From Misgurnus anguillicaudatus (Eukaryota; Chordata; Actinopteri; Cypriniformes; Cobitidae), in assembly GCF_027580225.2 (NCBI RefSeq), contig NC_073354.2, positions 24,573,001-24,637,000 of the forward strand: a stretch of 64,000 bases of DNA, in the 5' to 3' direction. Below are positions 55,788 through 64,000 of this stretch, piece after piece (positions within the stretch are counted from its first letter, which is position 1; the number at the start of each line of letters is the position of its first letter). Under the pieces are notes generated by a model that searched no databases, was not told the origin of the DNA, and saw only the letters and a program-made list of their open reading frames with translations. A program made the position numbers and the translations under genes.

Positions 55788-57124
55788 CAGTGAGAAAAAT
55801 AAGTATTTGAACACCCTGCTATTTTGCAAGTTCTCCCACTTAGAAATCATGAAGGTCTGAAATTGTCATCGTAGGTGCATGTCCACTGTGAGAGACATAA
55901 TTTAAAAAAAATTCCAGAAATCACAATATATGAATTTTTAACTATTTATTTGTATGATACAGCTGCAAATAAGTATTTGAACACCTGTCTATCAGCTAGA
56001 ATTCTGACGTTCAAAGACCTGTTAGTCTGCCTTTAAAATGTCCACCTCCACTTCATTTATTATCCTTAATTAGATGCACCTGTTTGAGGTTGTTAGCTGC
56101 ATAAAGAAACCTGTCCACCCCATACAATCATTAAGATGATCCTAAGAAAGGTGAGAAATCAGCCCAGAACTACACGGGAGGAGCTGGCAATGACCTGAAA
56201 AGAGCTGGGACCACCGTTTTCAAGGTTACTGTTAGTAATGCACTAAGACGTCATGGTTTGAAATCATGCATGGCACGGCAGGTTCCCCTGCTTAAACCAG
56301 CACATGTCCAGGCCCGTCTTAGGTTTGCCAATGACCATTTGAATGATCCAGAAGAGTAATGGGAGAAAGTCAGGTGGTCAGATGACACCAAAATAGACTT
56401 TTTGGTCAAAATTCCACTTGACGTGTTTAAAGGAAGAAGAATGATGAGTACCATCCAAGAACACCATCCCTACTGTGAAGCATGGAGGTGGTAGCATCAT
56501 GCTTTGGGGGTGTTTTTCTGCACATGGGACACGGCGACTGCACTGTATTAAGGAGAGGATGACCGGGGCCATGTATTGCGAGATTTTGGGGAACAACCTC
56601 CTTCCCTCAGTTAGAGCATTGAAGATGGGTCGAGGCTGGGTAACCCGAAGCACACAGCCAGGATAACCAAGGAGTGGCTCTGTAAGAAGCATATCAAGGT
56701 TCTGGCGTGGCCTAGCCAGTCTCCAGACCTAAACCCAATAGAGAATCTTTGGAAGGAGCTCAAACTCTGACTGATCTAGAGAAGATCTGTATGGAGGAGT
56801 GGGCCAAAATCCCTCCTGCAGTGTGTGCAAACCTGGTGAAAAACTACAGGAAAAGTTTGACCTCTGTAATTGCAAACAAAGGCTACTGTACAAAATATTA
56901 ACATTGACTTCCTCAGGTGTTCAAATACTTATTTGCAGCTGTATCATACAAATAAATAGTTCAAAAAAATCATACATTGCGATTTCTGGATTTTTTTTTT
57001 ATTTTTATTAAAAGTCTCTTACAGTGGACATGCACCTACGACGACAATTTCATACCCCTTCATGATTTCTAAGTGGGAGAACTTGCAAAATAGCAGGGTG
57101 TTCAAATACTTATTTTCCTCACTG
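55788..57124 (+). mobile_element. Tc1-like transposon with both ends, internally deleted
   Basis: The left end CAGTGAGAAAAATAAGTATT and the right end AATACTTATTTTCCTCACTG are inverse partners, with TA at 55786-55787 and 57125-57126. The terminal repeats run over roughly 200 bp (AGCTGCAAATAAGTATTTGA recurs inverted). The start of the transposase gene is missing, so it is shorter than the usual 1.6 kb of this family. Confidence 0.93.
56133..56890 (+). pseudogene. Tc1-like transposase, broken
   Basis: This is a remnant of a DDE transposase. Coding similarity begins in the middle (MILRKVRNQPRTTREEL) immediately after the leader, so the DNA-binding domain is deleted. Many indels and stops follow. 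The conserved [18 protein letters not shown] block is intact near 56475-56530. The segment that should hold the second catalytic Asp (FQHDND) is deleted: GGCTGGGTAA passes straight to CCCGAAGCACACAG near 56640. The third catalytic residue lies in [13 protein letters not shown] (about 56715-56755). Another deletion follows after the AACTCTGACTG near 56765. The copy is inactive, but its ends could still be recognised in trans by a related enzyme. Confidence 0.9.
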
Positions 57125-57374
57125 TATATGCAGTTGGCGCTATATTCCCCTAAAATAAACGAATCTCTTAAAGCTCACATCATACAACCTTCCACAGGTT
57201 AAGCCAACATGAGCATCCCTGTTTGAAGTTGCTACAACAAAACGTGGGAAAATGTAATAAAATAAGGAATATTACACCTTATAAATCTATTCCTCAAAAG
57301 TCTCAAGCATCAAAGAGTGATTTTGACAGATGTAATACCAAAACATTCTCAAGTTAAACCTTATCTACTAAAAC

Positions 57375-57512
57375 AGGGGTGGTGAACGTCGGCCCTGGAG
57401 AGCCGCAGTCCTGCAGAGTTAAGCTCCAACCCTGAGTAAACCTCACCTGTATGTAGCTTTCTAGTAACTGTTTAGAGTTAGCCTGTTCAGGTGTGTTTGA
57501 TTAGAGTTATGT
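57375..57512. mobile_element. half of a palindromic hAT-like repeat
   Basis: CAGGGGTGGTGAACGTCGGC, then CCTGGAGAGCCGCAGTCCTG, then TGTTCAGGTGTGTTTGATTA, matches the left part of a dispersed fish repeat. The inverse arm is missing. Confidence 0.55.
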
Positions 57513-57989
57513 TGTATGACTAGTTAATTATAATTCCTTAGGATGTGAAAATCTTTTTAACCCCAATATTCATGATATAATGGAACCATTATATGTGGGT
57601 GAGACAAGACCCATCCACTTTTTAAGACCAATGAAATTGGACCAACTTCACCTTTTCTCTAATATAGCACATATGTCTGTTAACTTGTCAGAGCGCAGTC
57701 AGTCAAATCCATAATAAGTGCCATAATAAATGAAACTAAATTCAGCGTTTTAGCTGCAGCCTTAACATCAACCCTGCTGCTTCCTCAAATCCATACAACT
57801 CCATATAGAGTCCATATAAATTAAACTACATTTCATGTTTTTACTAATTTTAGAAAGGTAAACAAAGCTTTTAGGCTACAAAAGCAATTGCTTAATTAAA
57901 AAGAACCAGAATACAAGAAAATGGCATCTACTACAATAAATGTTTTGCAACCACCCACATTTTTTTGCTTCCGACGCCCATGTATAATG
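57513..57989. other. unassigned sequence
   Basis: No gene or repeat family was recognised. Confidence 0.4.
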
Positions 57990-57993
57990 TTAA

Positions 57994-58495
57994 AGGGCAC
58001 CTATGGTCCGATTCATGATTTAACATTTCCTTTGGTGTGTAAGTGTGTATTAGTACATGTTAACGATGTGCAAAAGATACTACAAAAAAACGGATTGTAG
58101 ACAACAGTTTACTTCTTGGGATTGGTGATTTAGACAAGACAGACATTATTATAATTCCTCCCGCTTCAAACTCACAGCTTGTAAATTAACTCCTGTTAGC
58201 ATTGCATTGTGACCAAATCTTTCAAACATGGTAAGGAGTGTCACATTTCTGGCTGACGTTAAAGGTATTCAGACCAATCACAACGTACAGATTAGCTGGC
58301 CAATCAGGGACACAGCGCTTTCAAATCGATCAGTTTGTACAAAATCGGAAAAGAGTGAAATCTGGAGCAACGAAAATGTTATAAAAAATATTTATGTGGA
58401 AAATAATGTGTTTTAACCATAAACCACACAAACACATCGTATTATACCAAATACACAAAGTAACGTTGTTTTTTTAGCAATTAAATAGGTGCACT
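57994..58495. mobile_element. TTAA-flanked element, family T11, copy 2
   Basis: The ends AGGGCACCTATGGTCC and AAATAGGTGCACT are bounded by TTAA (57990-57993, 58496-58499). It shares its terminal GGGCACCTAT with T4 but differs inside. It is 502 bp with no supported coding frame. Confidence 0.78.
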
Positions 58496-58528
58496 TTAAT
58501 AAAATAAACATCTGACCTTGTGTACCTA

Positions 58529-58679
58529 GACTGTAAAAAGTGAAAATTGAATCTACTTAAAAAATTACTTCAATTGGTATCAACTTAATTTTTTTACTTA
58601 AAGAAAATTTCAGTAAAAATCTATTTTTTAGATGTTACCAATTATAGTAATTTTTTAAGTGAATCCACATTTTACAGTG
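58529..58679. mobile_element. TA-flanked palindromic MITE
   Basis: GACTGTAAAAAGTGAAAATT pairs with AATCCACATTTTACAGTG, with TA on both sides (58527-58528, 58680-58681). ACTTAAAAAATTACT is mirrored inside. A diverged relative with only the right end is at about 59365-59481 (CCTTTTACAGTG then TA). Confidence 0.8.
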
Positions 58680-58832
58680 TAGCCAGTTGAATAAACAGAA
58701 TATTTTTTTAGACTGGTAATAACTTTTTAAAGTCAGTTATAAAAAATGTAAATTGGTAATTTTTATTCCGAAAAGTAAGACCTCTTAACTACTTGCTAGT
58801 TTGTTAGATAAGTTCTTAAGACACTCTCTTAA

Positions 58833-59341
58833 AGGGACACTCCACTATTTTTGACGATATGCTCATTTTCCAGCTCCCCTAGATTTAAACATTTCATTTT
58901 TACTGTTTTGGAATCCATTCAGCTGATCTACGGGTCTGGCCCTAGCACTTTTAGCATAGCTTAGCATAATCCATTTGAATCTGATTAGACCATTAGCTTC
59001 GGGCAAAAAAATAACCAAAGAGTTTTGATATTTTTCCTATTTAAAACTTGACTCTTCTGTAGTTACATCGTGTACTAAGACTGACGGAAAATTAAAAGTT
59101 GCGATTTTCTAGGCAGTTATGGCTAGAAACTATACTCTCATTCTGGCGTAATAATCAAGGACTTTGCTGCCGTAACATGGCTGCAGCAGGCGCAATGATA
59201 TTACGCAGCGCCCAAAAACAGTCCCCTGCTATTGAAAGTAACCAAGGGGACTATTTTCAGCTGCTGCGTAATATCATTGCGCCTCCTGCAGCTAGGGGAG
59301 CAGGAATTTGAGCATATGTTCCCAAAAAGTGGAGTGTCCCT
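58833..59341. mobile_element. TTAA-flanked element, family T6, copy 4 (right arm shortened)
   Basis: The ends AGGGACACTCCACT and AGTGGAGTGTCCCT are bounded by TTAA (58829-58832, 59342-59345). Most of the right arm is deleted: after GCGCCTCCTGCAGCTA the sequence jumps to GGGGAGCAGGAATTTGAGC. Confidence 0.88.
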
Positions 59342-59479
59342 TTAACTTAATGGCGCACCTTAAAAATTTTTTTTTACTTTTTTGAGTCAACAAATATTTT
59401 AAAGCTAAATGAACTGAATAAATTTTTACGCAACCAGGTAACTTACTTTTTTAAGTTGAACCTACAATTCCTTTTACAG

Positions 59480-60860
59480 TGTATTTTTATGCACATGGCC
59501 ACTGGTGCGAAAATCCACACAGTGAAACCCCTGACAGTAGCTACTATTTATTAAACCACTTAATTATATCTCTATTCAGAATCGATGGCAGACTACTGAA
59601 CAGAAATCAAATTAAACCTCACATGGCAAAAATAGCAGCACTTACAGATGTAATTGTCTTCAACACTCCTCATAAACAAAAAAAGTGGTCGTTTCCAGTG
59701 AGCAAATGCTTTCAAATTGTAGCTTATTATTCAATCAGTTCTGTTGGGACTTTAAGTCACACGCAATCTCATATTTATGCAAAACATGGCTGTCAGCTTC
59801 ATCGGCTGTTATTATCATTATGTGCGCATAAGTGTGCCAAATTAATGAACGCTGCCTCTTGCCGTCGAGAACGTTGACAGCCACCTAATGATGAGGTACC
59901 GTCTACCTGTAAGCTATGGTGTAATTATTATCTCTAAGAGAACACACAGTCAGACACCGTAGAGAATAATGGCGTAAAAACCTTTTCGGAAAAACCCAAT
60001 CAAAGCCTCAGTTCCTCTTCTATGGTTTTTATTTGCTGATGTGTAATAGGGTCCACAGGGCAAAGTCCAAAGTGTGTGTGGATGTGAAGCAGACCGTCTG
60101 AGGTTGGGATTATGCAGTCGGCGGAGTTCAAAGGTTCAGTGAAACCTCTGAATGAGGATTGCAGATTTTGAAGGCTACCTAAATCTTTGAATATAATTTA
60201 GGTGTTTGCAATAACTCTTTTTGAAAAGACATAGAAGTTGTCAGGTATTAGAACATGACTCACAACCAGGTTTTTTACAACGTTCCTGATGTCTAACAAA
60301 CACAAAAAGCTATAAATATATGGTTACCAGTACAGTGGGCATTGTGAAATGGTAAGCATATATTTACTGACACAAATGTTCTTTGTGTTTAAAATATACC
60401 CTTTGCTAATTTTTTCTGATTGAACCTCCGCATTGCACAGCTGTCAACAACTTCCACAAATGTCGCACCGCAATGCAGCGCACATTTTGTACAGGCAATT
60501 ATTCTAAGCTATAACTCAAAGACAGCGGTAGTCATTACAGAAACAATATCAGTTATAATTATGAGTCACAATAAGAAGAGATAATGACTTCTCTGATGTA
60601 TTTTCTTATCAGGACATTTGTTTTATCTTTTTCACTCGACGGATAATCTTTTGGTAGGTGAGTCTTTAATTTACAGCTTGAAAATAGCACGCATTATAGT
60701 TTTTAGAAATTCAGCAGAAGTGAAGGAGCTTTAACTAGTTTTTATATTATCTGAAAGCATGTGAATGATGGTTGCTAGGGTGTTGCTATGTGGTTGAAAG
60801 CACTTGCCACAATTGCTACGTGCCCATATGTAAACCCATATGGTATATATACGGTATGTT
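59480..60860. other. unassigned sequence, part possibly conserved non-coding
   Basis: About 59580-59960 lacks repeats and contains CAAATTAATGAACGCTGCC and CACCTAATGATGAGG, motifs of the type seen in deeply conserved enhancers. The 132-aa frame at 59479-59877 crosses this block without any domain. The rest is featureless. Confidence 0.3.
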
Positions 60861-60861
60861 T

Positions 60862-60972
60862 ACATGTGCACTTGGCAGACACTTTTATCCAAAGTGACTC
60901 ACTGTACAACCTTTTATCTGCATGTGCACAACCTTTTGCATGGCTAACACAACACTCTAAAAAATGAGCTAC
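60862..60972 (-). mobile_element. degraded SINE-like fragment
   Basis: CACTTGGCAGACACTTTTAT, then CCAAAGTGACT, then a decayed box region (GGCTAACACAACACTCTAAA), parallels the fragment at 27035-27195 in the same orientation. Confidence 0.5.
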
Positions 60973-61173
60973 AAGAACACTTCCATATACCACAACTTGT
61001 CTATAATGTCCTGATGCTCTCAATGTCATCTTGCACTGTTTATATGTGCATTGTTTGCCCTAAATGTTTCTGTACAACTGCACTGAATGTTGTTACATGT
61101 CAAATGTATATATATGTGACTATCACTCGTAAAAGCGATTACTATCTGTTGTTAATCTCAGATCCTGTGCATA

Positions 61174-61912
61174 CACTAAAAAAAATTATTTTCAAGAAAA
61201 AAATTCTTAGAATTTTTGTCTTGTTTTCAGTAATATATCAAAAAATTCTTAAATTAAGATGCTTTTTCTTGATGAAAATAAGTCTAGTTTTAGACCAAAA
61301 ATATCAAATTTAAATGATTTTGTGCATAAAACAAGCAAAAATCTGCCAATGGGTTAAGCCAAAAAATCTTGAAAATTTTTCTTAAACACTAAATTCAAGA
61401 AAAATGCAAGAAAAAATTGCTTAACCAATTAGCAGAATTTTTTGCTTGTTTTATGCACAAAATCATTTAAATTTGATATCTAAATTTTTATATTTTTGTT
61501 CTAACAACGTTTAGAACAAGACGAGAAGTTGTGCTTTAAAAGTGTATATTTGTTATTTTTCTTGTAAAAAATGACAATCATTTTGCTAGATAAGACCCTT
61601 ATGCCTCGTTTGGGATTGTTTATAGTCCTTTGAAACTCCATTGAAAAAAAAATGTTAAGTGTTGAGTTAAGTATTAATTGTTGGTGTCTATTAAAGTCCA
61701 TTAAAATGAGAAAAATCCTGCAATGTTTTCCTCAAAAAACATAATTTCTTCTCGACTGAACAAAGAAAGACATCAACATTTTGGATGACATGGTGGTGAG
61801 TAAATTATCTGGATTTTTCTTTTAAGAAAATGGAATATTCCTTTAATTTAAGAATTTAAAAATATTTTTTACTAAAAAAAAAGACAAAAATACTAAGAAT
61901 AAGTTCAAAAAC
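61174..61912. mobile_element. AT-rich palindromic MITE interrupted by T8
   Basis: The left arm (CACTAAAAAAAATTATTTTC ... TCTTAAATTAAGATGC) is mirrored by right-arm pieces at 61430-61490 and 61847-61905. The break in the right arm is filled by a T8 fragment. TA precedes the left end; the right tip is decayed. Confidence 0.72.
61520..61842. mobile_element. family T8, copy 5 (right half only)
   Basis: It matches the right arm of T8 copy 1 from ACGAGAAGTTGTG to GGAATATTCCT, then TTAA (61843-61846). The left half is absent. The TTAA coincides with a TTAA expected in the host palindrome (TCTTAATTTAAGAA). Confidence 0.8.
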
Positions 61913-62121
61913 TGCCTTTTCGTTCAAAATCTTTGATTGTGATATTGCTCGTTTGTCTCGTGACGATTACATCGTTACGTCAGCTTTGATGTTTTATGAA
62001 TGAATTAGTTTAAATTTAACAAATGCAAAAAATTTGTATGCCAAACCACCTTGAAACGCAACCACGCTTATCTCTTACATGTAACTTTACGTCGTAATAA
62101 GCTGTTTGTGCAAACAAATTA

Positions 62122-62831
62122 CAGGGTTCCCACACCTTAGTTAACTTCAAATTAAAGGACCTTTCAAGGACTTTCCAGGTCCAATAGCCTCAAATTCAAG
62201 GACTTAATGTGGGGACACATTTAAAGTGAGAGCAAGGTTACATCATGTTACCTTTTACGATACATTGTTACAGTTCCCTTTCGAGGAAACTCGTGCTGTG
62301 TCACTGCGGTGACACTTTGGGGACGCCTCCAGGGGTAAGTGCGTCTGAATGTGTATATCAAATTCAACCAATGGTGAGGCTTAACAACAAAGACAGGGTG
62401 ACGCGGGAGCCAGGAAGTATATCGCTATCTGAAATATTGCCAAAGGCGGCATTACAGGAACGCAGGAAGTATTGCAAGGGAGACGCAGCGTCTCGTTCCC
62501 TTCTCAGGGAACAACAGTTACATACGTAACCCGAGACGTTTTCATGTGTCAAACACAACTGTGCAAAAAAGCATTTTGGTATGAATCAACATTCGCATAC
62601 AGAAGATATAAGCATTTTAAGTTTTGCACGTGTGCTTAAAAACTCTAGAATTTTTATATTATCCTACACTACACAGGAAATGATATATGGATTTTTTTCC
62701 CTAGAAAACCTCTTGCATAAAATAGATTCAAGCACTTTCAATGACCTGTATCTACGTATGTATATTTTTAAAAACTTCCCAGGGCCTTGAACCCCCCCCC
62801 CCAGATTCGCAAATGGCCCATGGGAACCTTG
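62122..62831. mobile_element. inverted-repeat element with CAGGGTTCCCA ends
   Basis: The left end CAGGGTTCCCACACC pairs with CCATGGGAACCTTG. AAATTA directly flanks both sides (62116-62121, 62832-62837). Inner arms repeat CAAGGACTTTCCAGG-like and CCCAGGGCCTTGAAC motifs. The interior from about 62269 to 62545 is another dispersed repeat. Confidence 0.7.
62269..62545. repeat. dispersed repeat nested in the CAGGGTTCCC element
   Basis: It starts TACAGTTCCCTTTCGAGGAA and ends ACGTAACCCGAGACGTTTTC, with an internal TTCCCTTCTCAGGGAA hairpin. It resembles a dispersed cyprinid repeat, but I cannot assign a class. The 94-aa plus-strand frame here is a by-product. Confidence 0.5.
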
Positions 62832-62837
62832 AAATTA

Positions 62838-64000
62838 TGAGGTTGTTATATTTGCAGGACAGACACGTCGGCCAAGTTTAAAGGTTTATGTTGAATGTGT
62901 ACCACTTTGGTCCTGTGAGGCATTTCTTTTGTATGTCTTCAAATACAAACTTGCACTTGCTGGGCTTTTGATTTCCAAGTCAAAAGAGCTCAACCTCAGG
63001 TCTCTATGATACTGTGATCTCTAGATATGGCTCATATCCTTTCCTTAGTACAAGTTTGCGATTTTTATCATGTATTTTTTAGGATTTTATCAGCTGCAAG
63101 GTAAAAATCTGATCAGGCAAGACATATCTCACATCTCCTCAGCGAACCATACGGTCCAAGGTCTGAGCACTGAGCTTGAAATGTCACGTTTTGGTAAAAA
63201 CACAATTACCTTTATTTGGAGCAACACTGTCCCAACATTATTTGGTTTTGGATGCACATGCTTCACATGAGCTGTGGCGCGATTTGAAGTACCAATAAAA
63301 CAGAATGAGATAAGCCATGCTTGAAGTTTAATACTTATAGGAGGGTTTTATTAAAACCGCATTAGTGATGCTTGCATTGGTCTTTCAGAAACACAATTTA
63401 ATAAATGTAACTTTTTTAATTTGCTATTTTCTTTGCCACATACTGGGTGTTTAGGGTGAGGTATTCCAGGAAAGTTAAATGAATAGCCGCTATATGTATT
63501 TCAAATGCATGTTTGCTTCTTTTAATATAGTGTTAATAAGGGATGGATGATTAAAACAAGACACATATCCATATGTTTTAATGGGACACGTTTATTAAAT
63601 ACTGATGATAATCTTACCTAAAAAACACAGATAAGTCACATTACTGCTGAATTATCCAACACAGTCTGTAGTGCATCCGTATACTTGCATGTTTAAAGAA
63701 TCGTGGAGCATGAGGCTGCCCAAAGGCCTAATCAGTTTTCTTCAAAAAATAATTAATAACCCTACGAAAAGGAAAGAGCAAAAGTGGTGTGTGAAACTAT
63801 CAGCCGTGAAGCCGCACGAACCCGCAGTCAGCACACATGCGGCGTTTTCAATTTCGATGTCGGCCTGTAATGATTATTAGCGCAGGCTAGCGTGACCAAG
63901 CAGCCAAAGTAATGGAATTACACCTGTGTCACCAGGCTTCATTCAAAAGAGATCACAGGAGAGAGAGAGAGGAAATAGAAAAGCGATTTGAATCCTTTGC
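62838..64000. other. unassigned sequence, end possibly conserved
   Basis: No repeat family was recognised. About 63690-63950 has balanced composition with motifs such as TGTAATGATTATTAGC and may be conserved non-coding DNA. A short GA tract lies near 63960-63972. Confidence 0.35.

Noticed and set aside
59479..59877. 132-aa frame as a gene
   Set aside because: No domain; composition fits non-coding DNA, and the start lies next to a decayed MITE end.
62245..62558. 94-aa and 64-aa frames
   Set aside because: They lie within a dispersed repeat nested in another element.

Overview
This window is teleost nuclear DNA, most likely from a cyprinid or danionin fish. The evidence is the one recognisable gene, a fish-type LRATD1 (fam84a), set in gene-poor DNA packed with DNA-transposon families of the kind abundant in cyprinid genomes: many short inverted-repeat elements, Tc1-like elements, hAT-type MITEs, tRNA-like SINE fragments and long microsatellites. 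Apart from transposase remnants I see no second protein-coding gene. Almost every other open frame is a chance frame, and many run across repeat junctions.

Gene: a CCAAT box, a GC box and a TATA-like element lie at about 15.15-15.21 kb. They precede an inferred non-coding first exon, a short intron of about 357 bp, and one CpG-rich coding exon (15771-16544, 257 aa). The protein is an LRAT-domain pseudoenzyme: the position of the catalytic Cys in LRAT/HRASLS enzymes is Ser here. A poly(A) signal at 17055 followed by GT-rich sequence probably ends the transcript; a distal alternative lies at 18259.

Left of the gene (1-15 kb) are copies of TTAA-flanked inverted-repeat elements, which I label T1-T11 by their terminal sequences. 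This part also holds a hAT-like element (5374-5942) carrying a fossil BED-finger transposase start, a Harbinger-like MITE (2874-3450) and a degenerate triplication (about 11.9-12.5 kb). Right of the gene (18-24 kb) two copies of an inverted-repeat element (L) are each interrupted by a different TTAA element. A 2-kb minisatellite with a unit of about 24 bp and recurrent TGACGTCA octamers occupies 24.99-27.01 kb and is followed by a reverse-strand SINE-like fragment.

From 28 to 44 kb lie nested TTAA elements, a broken Tc1 transposon (36085-37052), a long near-perfect palindrome (39283-40072), a hAT MITE with a perfect 8-bp target duplication (40484-40993) and a 2.9-kb T8 copy split by other insertions. 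From 44 to 49.6 kb is relatively unique DNA, part of which looks like conserved non-coding sequence, ending in a 139-bp ATCT microsatellite. From 49.6 to 62.8 kb are further nested elements, including a second Tc1 copy (55788-57124) that has lost one catalytic Asp, and a 199-bp TA-flanked MITE whose pre-insertion site is preserved in a sister copy of its host at 43.3 kb.

The main pattern is a set of at least eleven different inverted-repeat families, nearly all with TTAA at their borders and mostly sharing a TTAAAGG...CCTTTAA edge. They sit inside or directly against one another and allow a relative order of insertion to be read. I found no prokaryote-type system, CRISPR array, virus or toxin gene.
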